Source of the DNA: Humibacillus sp. DSM 29435
Lineage (GTDB): Bacteria; Actinomycetota; Actinomycetes; Actinomycetales; Dermatophilaceae
Assembly (NCBI RefSeq): GCF_001758225.1
Contig: NZ_MAST01000001.1
Span: 1 to 64,000 of the forward strand
Direction: 5' to 3'
Length of the DNA: 64,000 nucleotides
The notes under the pieces were generated by a model. It was not told where the DNA came from and did no database searches. It saw only the letters and a program-made list of their open reading frames with translations. Positions 25,354 through 34,546 of this stretch are shown here, in pieces (the first letter of the stretch is position 1; every line of letters starts with the position of its first letter). A program made the position numbers and the translations under genes.

Positions 25354-26787
25354 ATGGAGACTCGATCCGATCTGTATATCGGCGGGGCCTGGGTGCCGTC
25401 GATCGGCGGCGGAACCATCTCTGTAGAAAACCCGGCCACGGCGGAGGTCATCGCGACCATCCCCGCCGGCACGAGCGCGGACGTCGACGCGGCTGTCGCG
25501 GCCGCCACCGAGGCCTTTCCGGCCTGGGCGGGCCTGAGTCGGGCCGAGCGCCGCGACCACCTGGTCAGGGTGCGCGACGCCCTCGCCGCGAGGCAGGACG
25601 AGATCGGCAAGACCATCGCCCTCGACGTCGGCACCCCACTGCGCATCGCCACGAAGATCCAGGCGGCCCTGCCGATCACCGACTTCGAGGTCTATATAGA
25701 GGCGCTCGCCGAACCGGCCGTCGACGAGCGCATCGGCAACTCCATCGTCGTGCGCGAGCCGGCCGGGGTTGTCGCCGCGATCACGCCCTGGAACTACCCG
25801 CTGCACCAGGCGACGGCCAAGATCGCCCCCGCCCTGGCGGCCGGGTGCACCGTGGTGCTCAAGCCGAGCGAGGTCGCGCCACTGTCGGTCTTCCTCTTCA
25901 TGGAGGCCGTGCACGAGGCGGGCCTACCGGCCGGGGTGCTCAACCTCGTCACGGGCTACGGCCCGGAGGTGGGGGAGGCGCTCGTCACCCACCCCGACGT
26001 CGACGTCGTCTCGTTCACGGGCTCGGTGGCCACCGGCACGCGCGTCGCGGCGCTGGCCGCCCAGTCGGTCAAGCGGGTCACCCTCGAGCTGGGCGGCAAG
26101 TCGGCGAACGTCATCCTCGACGACGCCGACCTGGCCCTGGCCGTCAAGGTCGGAGTCTCCAACGCCTTCCTCAACGGTGGCCAGACCTGCACCGCCTGGA
26201 CCCGGATGCTGGTGCCGGCCGCGAAGCACGACGAGGCGGTCGCCCTGGCCAAGACCGCCGCCGAGACGTTCGCCGTGGGTGACCCACTCGACTCGGCGAC
26301 CCGGCTCGGTCCGCTGGTGTCGGCCAACCAGAAGAAGCGCGTGCTCGACTACATCCGGTCGGGCATCGACTCGGGCGCGACCCTCGTGACCGGTGGGGTC
26401 GACGACCCGACCCTTCCCGAGGGCAACGCCACGAGCCACGGGCACTTCGTGTCGGCCACGGTCTTCGCGGGCGTCGACCCCGACTCGGTCATCGCCCAGG
26501 AGGAGATCTTCGGGCCGGTGCTGTCGATCATCCCGTTCGACGACGAGGAGCACGCGCTGGCCATCGCCAACGGCACCTCCTACGGGCTGCACGGCAGCGT
26601 CTGGTCAGGCGACCAGGAGCACGGCGTCGCCTTCGCCCGACGGGTGCGCACCGGCCAGATCGACGTCAACGGCGCTGCGTACAACCCGCGAGCGCCGTTC
26701 GGCGGCTACAAGCACTCCGGCATCGGCCGCGAGATGGGCGTTGCCGCGATGGACGAGTACACCGAGATCAAGTCGATCCAGGTCTGA
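25354..26787 (+). CDS. NAD(P)-dependent aldehyde dehydrogenase
   Basis: A 477-aa ALDH-superfamily enzyme that oxidises an aldehyde to the acid. Catalytic residues are in place: Asn147 (TPWNYP), Glu245 (LELGGKS), Cys279 (GGQTCTAW). ATG 25354 is preceded by GAGGAG at 7 nt; the longer frame upstream is not used. First gene of a four-gene operon with an alcohol dehydrogenase, a CoA-transferase and a CoA ligase, which together could take an alcohol through aldehyde and acid to an acyl-CoA. Two internal TCTATATAGA/TCTGTAGAA-like strings are probably chance. Confidence 0.93.
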   Translation: METRSDLYIGGAWVPSIGGGTISVENPATAEVIATIPAGTSADVDAAVAAATEAFPAWAGLSRAERRDHLVRVRDALAARQDEIGKTIALDVGTPLRIATKIQAALPITDFEVYIEALAEPAVDERIGNSIVVREPAGVVAAITPWNYPLHQATAKIAPALAAGCTVVLKPSEVAPLSVFLFMEAVHEAGLPAGVLNLVTGYGPEVGEALVTHPDVDVVSFTGSVATGTRVAALAAQSVKRVTLELGGKSANVILDDADLALAVKVGVSNAFLNGGQTCTAWTRMLVPAAKHDEAVALAKTAAETFAVGDPLDSATRLGPLVSANQKKRVLDYIRSGIDSGATLVTGGVDDPTLPEGNATSHGHFVSATVFAGVDPDSVIAQEEIFGPVLSIIPFDDEEHALAIANGTSYGLHGSVWSGDQEHGVAFARRVRTGQIDVNGAAYNPRAPFGGYKHSGIGREMGVAAMDEYTEIKSIQV

Positions 26788-26801
26788 GAAGGAGATCCAC
26801 G

Positions 26802-27890
26802 ATGGTCAAGGCCCTGGTCGTCCGCGGCGTCAACGAGACGCCTGAGCTGCTCGACGTCACCCTGCGCGCGGTGGGGGCCAACGACGTTCGCGTGCGCATC
26901 GTCGGGGCCGGGGTGTGCCACTCCGACCTCTCGATGATCGACGGCACCCTCTCGCCGCAGTACCCCCTCGTAATCGGCCACGAGGCTTCGGGCATCATCG
27001 CCGAGCTCGGTCCCGACGTCACGGGCCTCACGGTCGGGCAGGCGGTCGTGCTCAACTGGGCTGCCCCGTGCCGAACCTGCTGGTTCTGCAACAACGGTCA
27101 GCCCTGGCTCTGCTCGACGATCGAAGGCATCACCTCGCTGCCCGGTGGCACGCTGGCCGACGGCACCGAGGTGGGGGCTCTGCTCGGAGCCGGGTCGATG
27201 GCCGAGGAGGTCGTCATGGACGCGTCGGGCATCGTGCCGCTGCCCGACGGGGTGCCGCTCGCCGAGGCAGCGCTGCTCGGCTGCGCGATCCTCACCGGCA
27301 TCGGCGCCGCGAACAACGCCGCCGCGATCCAGCCGGGCGAGTCGGTGATGGTCGTGGGCCAGGGCGGTATCGGTCTCGCGGCCGTCGTCGGCGCTCGCCT
27401 CGCCGGGGCCACCACGATCATCGCCGTCGACACCTCCGCCGACAAGGAGGCGCTGTCCCGCGCCGCCGGTGCCACGCACTTCCTGCTCGCCGACCCCAAG
27501 ATCTCCAAGCAGATTCGCGCCCTGACCGACGGTCGCGGGGTCGATGTCGCGCTCGAGTGCGTCGGCGCCGCGGCCACGATTCGACAGGCCTGGGGCTCGG
27601 TGCGCCGCGGCGGGCGGTGCGTCGTGGTCGGGGTCGGGCCCAAGAACCAGGAGGTCGTCTTCAACCCGCTCGAGCTCTTCCACTTCTCTCGCACGCTGAC
27701 CAGCTCGGTCTACGGCAACAGCGACCCCGAGCGGGACATGCCCCGGCTCGGCGAGTACGTGCGGTCGGGCCAGCTCGACCTCGCCGGACTCGTCACGCAC
27801 CGCATCGGTCTCGAAGGAGTCGCTGAGGCGTTCGAACGGATGAAGCGCGGCGAGGGCGGGCGGTCTCTCGTCGTGCTCGACCAGCCGTGA
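26802..27890 (+). CDS. Zinc-dependent MDR alcohol dehydrogenase
   Basis: A 362-aa medium-chain dehydrogenase. Catalytic zinc ligands are Cys39 (GVCHSD) and His60-Glu61 (GHE). The structural zinc cysteines are 90, 93, 96 and 104 (CRTCWFCNNGQPWLC). The nucleotide fold is marked by GQGGIGL. The insert and GAGSMAEE segment place it near the NDMA/mycothiol-type or aryl-alcohol class III-like group. AGAAGGAG precedes ATG 26802. It is 14 bp after the aldehyde dehydrogenase and overlaps the CoA-transferase by 4 bp. Confidence 0.92.
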   Translation: MVKALVVRGVNETPELLDVTLRAVGANDVRVRIVGAGVCHSDLSMIDGTLSPQYPLVIGHEASGIIAELGPDVTGLTVGQAVVLNWAAPCRTCWFCNNGQPWLCSTIEGITSLPGGTLADGTEVGALLGAGSMAEEVVMDASGIVPLPDGVPLAEAALLGCAILTGIGAANNAAAIQPGESVMVVGQGGIGLAAVVGARLAGATTIIAVDTSADKEALSRAAGATHFLLADPKISKQIRALTDGRGVDVALECVGAAATIRQAWGSVRRGGRCVVVGVGPKNQEVVFNPLELFHFSRTLTSSVYGNSDPERDMPRLGEYVRSGQLDLAGLVTHRIGLEGVAEAFERMKRGEGGRSLVVLDQP

Positions 27891-29176
27891 CGAGCGTCAA
27901 CGGTCGCTCGGATGCCGGCCCCGGGCCTCCCAGCACTTCGAGCCCTCCGGTCGGCACTCCCTCCCGTCCTCTCGAGGGCCTGCGAGTCATCGAGCTCAGC
28001 AGCTATGTGGCGGCGCCGCTGTGCGGGCTGACGCTGGCCCAGCTCGGCGCAGACGTCATCCGGGTGGAACCGCCTGGAGGCACCAACGACCGCTCCCGCT
28101 GGCCGCTGGCCGAGAGCGGTCAGAGCCTCTACTGGGACGGTCTCAACCTCGGTAAACGGGCCATCGAGGTGAACCTGGACAGCCCCGGTGGAGCCGAGCT
28201 CGTGGCCGACCTCGTGTGCGCCGGAGGCCCGGCCGGGGGAGTGCTCGTCACGAACTCGACCCGCTACCCGGCTCTCTCATACGAGGCGCTGGCGACGCGG
28301 CGACCCGATGTCATCCACGTGCAGCTGCTCGGCCGCAGGAACGGGGGCACCAGCGTCGACTACCTCGCCCAGGTCGGGTCGGGGATGCCGCTGATCACCG
28401 GTCACCCCGACCCTGACGGCCGTCCGGGCGAACCGGTCAACCAGGTGCTGCCTGCGTGGGACGTGGCCGCCGGTCTCTACCTGGCGACCGGGCTCGTGGC
28501 CGCCGAGCGGCATCGCGTCGTCACCGGCGAAGGGCAGTCGATCCGGGTCGCTCTCGACGACGTCGCCCTGAGCACCCTCAGCACGCTCGGCTACTACGCC
28601 GAGGCTCACCTCAACGGTGTCGAGCGCGCGCCGATCGGCAACGAGGTCTACGGCTCGCTCGGTCGCGACCTGACCACCGCCGACGGGGCCCGCCTGTACC
28701 TGCTCGTGCTCACCCCACGGCACTGGAACGACCTGCTCGACCTCACGGGTCTGCACGCCCGGATGGCCGAGATCGAGCGTGAGGTGGGCGGCGACTTCGC
28801 CTCGGAGAGTGACCGTTTCGCCCACCGGCGCCGAATCTTCGCCCTGCTCGACCCGTGGTTCGCCGACCGATCGTGGGACGAGGTGAGCAGCGGGCTCGCC
28901 CGCACCAAGGTGTTGTGGGCCCCGTATCGGTCCTTCCGCGACGTCGTGGCCCACGACGCGAAGACTCTGCGCGACGACCCGATGTTCCACGAGGTCGACC
29001 AGCCGGGAGTCGGCCCCACCCTTCGCGCCGGGATGCCGCTGACGATGGCCGGACGCGACGCCGTCCCGACCCCCGCGCCCGCCGTGGGGCAACACACCCA
29101 CGAGGTGCTCACCGAGGTTCTGGGCGACCGACCGGCCCAACCGGCATCCCTCCCGGAACCGAGCCGACCAGCCTGA
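27887..29176 (+). CDS. Class III (CaiB/BaiF) CoA-transferase, 2-methylfumaryl-CoA isomerase-like
   Basis: A 429-aa family III CoA-transferase. The core begins RPLEGLRVIELSSYVAAPL after a 28-residue Ser/Pro-rich extension. The catalytic Asp is in LPAWDVAAG (about residue 192). The local text (SSYVAAPL, SLYWDGLNLGKR, LPAWDV, GNEVYGSLGRD) resembles Mct, the enzyme that moves CoA between the C1 and C4 carboxyls of mesaconate, rather than formyl- or carnitine-CoA transferases. GTG 27887 overlaps the ADH stop (GTGA). With the Mct assumption it would link to the hydratase and lyase at 12.5-14.3 kb. Confidence 0.82.
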   Translation: MTSVNGRSDAGPGPPSTSSPPVGTPSRPLEGLRVIELSSYVAAPLCGLTLAQLGADVIRVEPPGGTNDRSRWPLAESGQSLYWDGLNLGKRAIEVNLDSPGGAELVADLVCAGGPAGGVLVTNSTRYPALSYEALATRRPDVIHVQLLGRRNGGTSVDYLAQVGSGMPLITGHPDPDGRPGEPVNQVLPAWDVAAGLYLATGLVAAERHRVVTGEGQSIRVALDDVALSTLSTLGYYAEAHLNGVERAPIGNEVYGSLGRDLTTADGARLYLLVLTPRHWNDLLDLTGLHARMAEIEREVGGDFASESDRFAHRRRIFALLDPWFADRSWDEVSSGLARTKVLWAPYRSFRDVVAHDAKTLRDDPMFHEVDQPGVGPTLRAGMPLTMAGRDAVPTPAPAVGQHTHEVLTEVLGDRPAQPASLPEPSRPA

Positions 29177-29223
29177 CCCAACCCGCTCCCGCGCTCACCG
29201 CGCCCAGGCACCAGGAGTCACCG

Positions 29224-30882
29224 ATGACGACCTACGACGAACGCCCCTGGCTTGCCCTCTATGACGACGGCGTGCCCGCAGACCCGGTGCTGCCGGTCGA
29301 GCACGGGCTTGAGATGTTCGACGTTGCGCTGCGGGCGCGACCTACGGCACCGCTCATCCACTACATCGACGCCACCCTCACCGTGGCCGAGGTCGACCGG
29401 CTGTCGGCCAGTCTTGCCCGGGGACTCTCCGACGACTACGGCGTCACCCGGGGTGACCGGGTCATGATCCAGGTGCAGAACATCCCCGCCTTCGTGCTCG
29501 CCACGATCGCGACCTGGCGCCTCGGCGCTGTTCTCGTGCCCCTCAACCCGATGTTCCGCCCGGCCGAGCTCGACAAGCTGATGGCCGACGCGCAGCCCCG
29601 CGTCATGATCCTGCAGGCAGGCCTGTTCGCCGAGCTCGGAACCGTCGCTGACCAGCACTCGGTGCCGCTGATCAGCGCGAGCGAGCTCGACTTCGTGCAG
29701 GAGTGGCCCGCCGACCTCTTCCCGGCCGCGGAACGCGTGGAGCTCACCGGCATCCGGGATGTCATGGATCTCATCGGCGCCCACGACGGTGAACGACCCT
29801 CACCGATCGAGCTCACCGGCGACGACATCGCCTTCCTCGTCTACACCTCGGGCACCACCGGGCCCCCGAAGGGTGCGATGAACACGCACCGCGGCGTCGT
29901 GTTCAACTCCGAGAACTACCGCACCTGGTGCGGACTCACGCCAGACGACGTCTGCCTCGCGATCGCCCCGCTCTTCCACGTCACGGGCCTCATCGCGCAC
30001 ATCGGCGTGGCGTTCCTGCTGCCGATGCCGCTGGTGCTCGGCTATCGGTTCCACCCGGTCGGCATGGCGCGGCTCATCGAGCGGTACCAGGCCACCTGGG
30101 TGATGGGTTCGATCACGGCGTACATCGCGATGCTCAACGAGCCGCGCGTCGCAGACCACGACCTGTCGTCGCTGTCCAAGCTGTGGAGCGGTGGTCAGGC
30201 CGTGTCGCCGTCGACGGTCGAGCGGCTCGAGGCGACGTTCGGGGCCTACGTGCACAACCTCTACGGCCTGACCGAGGTGACGTCGGAGTCGCACGCCGTT
30301 CCCGCAAGCCGGCGGGCTCCTGTCGACCCGACGAGCGGCGCGTTGTCGGTCGGGCCGCCGGTGAGCGGGTTTCGGGTGCGCGTCGTCGACGAGGACGGGC
30401 TCGACGTGCCGGTGGGCGAGACCGGTGAGATCGCCATGGAGAGTGCGAGCGTCGTTCCCGGCTACTGGAACAAGCCCGACGAGACCGCGGCCGCGATCCC
30501 GGGCGGGCGCCTGCTCACGGGAGACGTCGGCTTCATGGACGAGCAGGGCTGGTTCTACATCGTCGACCGCAAGAAGGACCTCATCATCGCCTCCGGGTTC
30601 AAGATCTGGCCGCGTGAGGTCGAGGACGTGCTCTACGCGCACCCGGAGGTGCGCGAGGTCGGCGTCGTGGGCGTTCCCGACGCCTACCGCGGCGAGACCG
30701 TGGCCGCGTTTGTCAGCCTGCGCGCCGGGGCGACCGTGAGCTCAGCGGTTCTCGTCGACTTCTGCCGCGAACGGCTGGCGGCCTACAAATGCCCGGCCGA
30801 GGTCACGGTCGTCGACGAGATCCCCAAGAACCCCAACGGCAAGATCCTTCGCCGCGAGCTGCGCAAGCGTGCGGTGGGCTAA
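29224..30882 (+). CDS. AMP-forming acyl/aryl-CoA ligase
   Basis: A 552-aa ANL-family ligase. Motifs: LVYTSGTTGPPKGAM (P-loop), LYGLTEVTSE, LLTGDVGFMD, KKDLIIASGFKIWP and the lysine motif KNPNGKILRRELR. ATG 29224 with CAGGAG 7 nt upstream; the open frame continues upstream into the CoA-transferase but is not coding. Last gene of the alcohol-to-CoA operon, 47 bp after the CoA-transferase. Similar to the 4-coumarate/long-chain group; substrate unknown. Confidence 0.9.
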   Translation: MTTYDERPWLALYDDGVPADPVLPVEHGLEMFDVALRARPTAPLIHYIDATLTVAEVDRLSASLARGLSDDYGVTRGDRVMIQVQNIPAFVLATIATWRLGAVLVPLNPMFRPAELDKLMADAQPRVMILQAGLFAELGTVADQHSVPLISASELDFVQEWPADLFPAAERVELTGIRDVMDLIGAHDGERPSPIELTGDDIAFLVYTSGTTGPPKGAMNTHRGVVFNSENYRTWCGLTPDDVCLAIAPLFHVTGLIAHIGVAFLLPMPLVLGYRFHPVGMARLIERYQATWVMGSITAYIAMLNEPRVADHDLSSLSKLWSGGQAVSPSTVERLEATFGAYVHNLYGLTEVTSESHAVPASRRAPVDPTSGALSVGPPVSGFRVRVVDEDGLDVPVGETGEIAMESASVVPGYWNKPDETAAAIPGGRLLTGDVGFMDEQGWFYIVDRKKDLIIASGFKIWPREVEDVLYAHPEVREVGVVGVPDAYRGETVAAFVSLRAGATVSSAVLVDFCRERLAAYKCPAEVTVVDEIPKNPNGKILRRELRKRAVG

Positions 30883-30990
30883 CGGTGGGCGGTGCTCGAC
30901 AGCCTGCCGCGCGCACCGAGAACGGGTGTGCCGTCGGCCGGTGAGGTGCTTTGAGTGAGGCGTGACAACGGTGAGTGGCGCCAACTCGTA

Positions 30991-32784
30991 TCAGCGAGAA
31001 GGGATGCCGTGGTCGAGAGGCTTCATGGTGACACCTGCCAGATCGGCCGGATCGCCAGCCGGCGCGTTCCACTGCTGCTTTGCCAGCGTGTGGGATGACG
31101 AGCTCAGGGGGTGTCCGTGTTGGCGCAGGTACTCGGCATACACGGCGAACCATTGTTCCGCGGTGTACGGCGACCATCCGTGGGGTTGGGCGCGACCGTA
31201 GATGAACGTTGCATGGGCTGCCGGGGCGGTCTGCTCAGCCAGCATGACTTGGAAGAGCTGGACGGCATCGTTGAGGTAGTAGGTGTCGGTGTCGCCGACG
31301 TAGACATAGATCTTTCCGTCCAGCTGTCGGCCGAGCGTCGACCAGTGACTTCGAACGTAGTCAGTGAGGTCTTTCGGCTTCCAGCGTGCGGTCACCGCAT
31401 GGTCGATGGCCCCGGTCTGCTTGTTCCACGGGTCTGCTGGGTAGCCGTCAACGCCTTGTGGCCCGTAGACCGCATCCCAGGTGTCCCAGGCGCCGGCCGA
31501 GCGGTGGTGGGTGCCTACGGCAAGCTCGTAGTGGTTCTCGTCAATGTCCTGGTAGGCGATGTCGCCCTCGGGTGAGCGGGCGTCCGGCTGCAGGACCTTC
31601 TGCAACCCGGCCTTCTTGTAGTAGGCGTTCGCATCGTCGTAGGTATTGACCAACTGCTCGCGGTGGAGGTCGACGGGGTCGGGGTACCCGGCGAAGGTCT
31701 CGCCGAAGACGTCGGGGTAGTACACGAGGCTCGCCAGTGCTTCCCAGCCGCCGGTGGACCCCCCGGACGTGATGCGCGCCCACGGCTCTGCCACCGTGCG
31801 GAACGCGTGGTCGATGGCGGGCACGAGCTCATGCGCGGTCGCCGTGCCGTAGGGCCCGAGGTTGGGAGAGTTCGTCACGTAGGACGAGTCGTAGAAGGGG
31901 TTCTCCTCGCGGATCTCCACGGAGATGAACTGTGGGCCCTGCCCGGAGAGCCAGGAGGACGAGAAGCTGTTCGAGCCGTCCTCGGTGAACCCGTGGGGCG
32001 CATCGGTGGTGAAGTGATCGAAGTGGTACTCCACGGGGTAGCGGGCCGACGTGGCGGACGTGTACCCGGCCGGGAGCAGAATGTTCGCGGCCACGTACAT
32101 CGGCCGCCCCCAGAACGCGGTCAGGCTCGGGCTGAGAATCTTGATGTGCTTGACATGGGCGGTGTCCGGCGGGTTTCCCTGCTGGCAGGTGCCTCCCTTC
32201 GGCGCCGGGGAAGGCAGGGGAACCTGTTGGTCCAAGGACAAGGTGGTTACCTGACCGGGCCGGGCGCTGATCGTCACCCACTGGGGTGTGGAGTACAGGT
32301 TGCCCGGCGAGTTGAAGATGTCGTGGCCGTCGCCGCACGGCATGTGAAGAGAGACCGTCGAGCCGTCCGAACGATGGAACGTCTCGTAGCGGTTCAGGAA
32401 CGCTTGAACGTAGTAGCGACCAGGCCTCAGCTGGTCGAGGGCACGCAGCGGAAAGCCATCGACGCCGGGTGCGTTGTCCGAAACGAGCACACGTGATCCC
32501 GGTTTCAGGCCGTGTACATCCATGCCCCAGAAGGGCGCGCCACCCACGATGTCGGTCTGGCCGCGTGGTTGCGAGGAACTGTCGGAACTCACGATGACGT
32601 ACGCACGACCGTCGGTGGCCTGGTTGAGGGCTGGGCGCGGAAACGACAGGGAGAACTGCACGTGAGGGCTACTGCGCGCCGGGGTTGGAGCCGTCGCAGA
32701 GACGGGGACCGCACCAGTTACGACGACCGTCAGCAGACCGGTGGCGCTCAAAGCAACGCCCCTCTTCACGTTTACGCTGAGCAT
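30991..32784 (-). CDS. Secreted alpha/beta-fold esterase
   Basis: A 597-aa exported protein. Sec-type signal peptide to about residue 30 (hydrophobic GVALSATGLLTVVVTGAV, ALA-like SATA). Residues 40-250 form a beta-rich N-terminal part with CGDG and CQQG cysteines, and the C-terminal half is a putative esterase domain with the nucleophile in TSGGSTGGWEA and late YGRAQPHGWSPY containing the likely catalytic His. Starts at ATG 32784 behind GGAGGG; longer frame ignored. Resembles enterochelin esterase/feruloyl-like hydrolases; substrate unknown. Divergent from an XRE regulator, which may control it. Confidence 0.82.
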   Translation of the reverse strand: MLSVNVKRGVALSATGLLTVVVTGAVPVSATAPTPARSSPHVQFSLSFPRPALNQATDGRAYVIVSSDSSSQPRGQTDIVGGAPFWGMDVHGLKPGSRVLVSDNAPGVDGFPLRALDQLRPGRYYVQAFLNRYETFHRSDGSTVSLHMPCGDGHDIFNSPGNLYSTPQWVTISARPGQVTTLSLDQQVPLPSPAPKGGTCQQGNPPDTAHVKHIKILSPSLTAFWGRPMYVAANILLPAGYTSATSARYPVEYHFDHFTTDAPHGFTEDGSNSFSSSWLSGQGPQFISVEIREENPFYDSSYVTNSPNLGPYGTATAHELVPAIDHAFRTVAEPWARITSGGSTGGWEALASLVYYPDVFGETFAGYPDPVDLHREQLVNTYDDANAYYKKAGLQKVLQPDARSPEGDIAYQDIDENHYELAVGTHHRSAGAWDTWDAVYGPQGVDGYPADPWNKQTGAIDHAVTARWKPKDLTDYVRSHWSTLGRQLDGKIYVYVGDTDTYYLNDAVQLFQVMLAEQTAPAAHATFIYGRAQPHGWSPYTAEQWFAVYAEYLRQHGHPLSSSSHTLAKQQWNAPAGDPADLAGVTMKPLDHGIPSR

Positions 32785-32917
32785 GAGCCCTCCGAACGTA
32801 CGATCACACAGATCAAGCCTGCACGACTGACCAAGAGGACCAAACGTCCTCCGGCCGCAAAGGCCTGTCAAGAGATCCTGAAAGGTGCGCAGGCCGGCCG
32901 CTGGCAGGATGGGCGTC

Positions 32918-33760
32918 ATGAACACCGAAGTGTCACTCAACGTGCGCACGCCGTCTCTGCTCGGTGACTACCTGAGGGCCCGACGCCAAGAGATCGCGCC
33001 CGAAGCGGTCGGCATCCAGCGGTCGACGGGCCGTAACCGGTTGGGCCTGAGCCGGGCCGAGGTCGCTGACCTGGCGAATATCTCGGTGGCCTACTACGAC
33101 CTCATCGAGCGCGGCCACGATCTGCACCCGAGCGGTTCGGTGATCGACGGGCTTGCTCGCGGCCTGGGCCTGACCGCCGACGAGCGTGCGCACCTGCACG
33201 ATCTGGCCACCGGCGCGAAACCGCGCCGCCAGGCCGAGCCCGAAGAGCTGACCGACGAGCTCGAGGAGCTGCTCGACTCGATCGACCCGAACCCGGCCTA
33301 CGTCGTGGGTGCCCGGTGGGATGTGCTCGGCTCGAACCACACGGCGCGTCAGCTGTTCAGCGACTGGGAGGGCAAGCGCACCAAGCGTGAACGCAACCTG
33401 CTCTGGTTCTACTGCTGCGACCCGGCGGCCCGGAGCCTCTTCGTCGACTGGGAGCAGGAGGCCGCCGACCAGCTTGCGCTCTTCCGGGAGGCCTACGCCC
33501 GGCACCCTGACGACCCGTCGTTCAAGCGCATCCTCGACGAGATCTTCAAGAGCAACCCGGCCGCGGTCGACTGGTGGGAGCGTCACGACAACGACCCGAA
33601 GCGCGGTCGCACCAAACGAATCCGGCTGGCGTCCGGTGAGGTCATCAAGCTCAACCAGCTCGTGCTGCTCGTGTCAGACACTCCAGACATCCGCGTCATC
33701 AGCTACTTCGCGGATGCCGACGGCGACCTCGACGATGTGAACTTCGACGACGAGGAGTGA
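32918..33760 (+). CDS. XRE-family regulator with MmyB-like ligand domain
   Basis: A 280-aa regulator. N-terminal HTH (about 5-85; NRLGLSRAEVADLANIS with YYDLIERG) and a C-terminal MmyB-like PAS domain (NPAYVVGARWDVLGSN, WFYCCDPAARSLF, then LNQLVLLVSDTP). Members bind a fatty acid or similar effector and control a divergent gene. ATG 32918 is used (CAGGA upstream); ATG 32909 is an alternative. Lies 133 bp from the secreted esterase, in divergent orientation. Confidence 0.88.
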   Translation: MNTEVSLNVRTPSLLGDYLRARRQEIAPEAVGIQRSTGRNRLGLSRAEVADLANISVAYYDLIERGHDLHPSGSVIDGLARGLGLTADERAHLHDLATGAKPRRQAEPEELTDELEELLDSIDPNPAYVVGARWDVLGSNHTARQLFSDWEGKRTKRERNLLWFYCCDPAARSLFVDWEQEAADQLALFREAYARHPDDPSFKRILDEIFKSNPAAVDWWERHDNDPKRGRTKRIRLASGEVIKLNQLVLLVSDTPDIRVISYFADADGDLDDVNFDDEE

Positions 33761-33814
33761 CCGTTCACCGAAACCGATGCTGAAGCTCGCACTCTCCGGG
33801 TGGCCCGACGCGAC

Positions 33815-33832
33815 ATTACGTCGGCGTTACCG
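33815..33832 (+). promoter_or_regulatory. Putative SARP site upstream of lipoprotein 1
   Basis: Two heptamers, ATTACGT (33815-33821) and GTTACCG (33826-33832), separated by 4 bp, giving the 11-bp period typical of SARP operators. They lie 52 bp before the lipoprotein start. A matching pair precedes lipoprotein 2 at 37667. Confidence 0.5.
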
Positions 33833-33883
33833 GAGCACGGTTGCATCGAGGCATCCAGCCAGGTTCGACATCTTGGGGTAGCC

Positions 33884-34480
33884 ATGAGCTTCTGCACCTT
33901 CACCGCCTCAACCAGCCGCGCTGCCGCACGGGCCACAGTCGCCGCCGCCGCCGCCGCCATCGTCGTCGCGCTCGGCGCCTGTTCACCGTCCGGTGCGACG
34001 TCCGCGACGGGCGCTGCCGCCCAGGGCGACGAGTCGTCGTCCGCGTCGACGTCAGCGTCTGGTCCCGCCGCCGCGAACGTCGGGACACCCGGTACACCCA
34101 CCAATAAGCAGATCGATGTGTGCACCCTGGACCCGGTGGCAGCGGTCGCACACATCACCGGCAAGAAGCTGACGAAGGGAGTTGAGCAAACAGTGGGACA
34201 GGTCGCTCTGGGCAGCTACGGGTGCGCCTACAACACCGACCTCGACGACGACGCCCTCGAGGTGACCGTCTTCCCCAACAGCGCGGACGGCCTGTGGGAT
34301 GCGCTGACCAACGACACCAAGAGAACCCTGACCCCGGTTGCCGGCCTCGGCGAAAAGGCTTTCTACGACAACGACTCAACGCTGTACGCCAAGAAGGGGA
34401 CCTACGTCGTTCAGGTCAACGGGCTCACCGACACGTCGCAGGCCTCCCAGCTGGCAACCCCGGTCCTCCGCGCACTCTGA
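33884..34480 (+). CDS. DUF3558-like lipoprotein 1
   Basis: A 198-aa lipoprotein. Signal sequence of 30 residues with lipobox ALGAC (Cys33), a Ser/Ala/Gly-rich linker to about residue 72, then a globular domain with CTLDP, GSYGCAYN, GLGEKAFY and TYVVQVNG. The two cysteines and layout fit the DUF3558 family of actinobacterial surface lipoproteins. Starts at ATG 33884. Just upstream of the SARP gene, in the same direction. Confidence 0.8.
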   Translation: MSFCTFTASTSRAAARATVAAAAAAIVVALGACSPSGATSATGAAAQGDESSSASTSASGPAAANVGTPGTPTNKQIDVCTLDPVAAVAHITGKKLTKGVEQTVGQVALGSYGCAYNTDLDDDALEVTVFPNSADGLWDALTNDTKRTLTPVAGLGEKAFYDNDSTLYAKKGTYVVQVNGLTDTSQASQLATPVLRAL

Positions 34481-34546
34481 CGAACCCGGGCACGGCGGGG
34501 CGACCATGACCGGCCGGCTCTCAGCGGTCAGGACTAGCATCCCCGT

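Noticed and set aside
25690-25702. Operator inside the aldehyde dehydrogenase gene
   Set aside because: TCTATATAGA-like string falls in coding sequence away from any promoter; probably chance.
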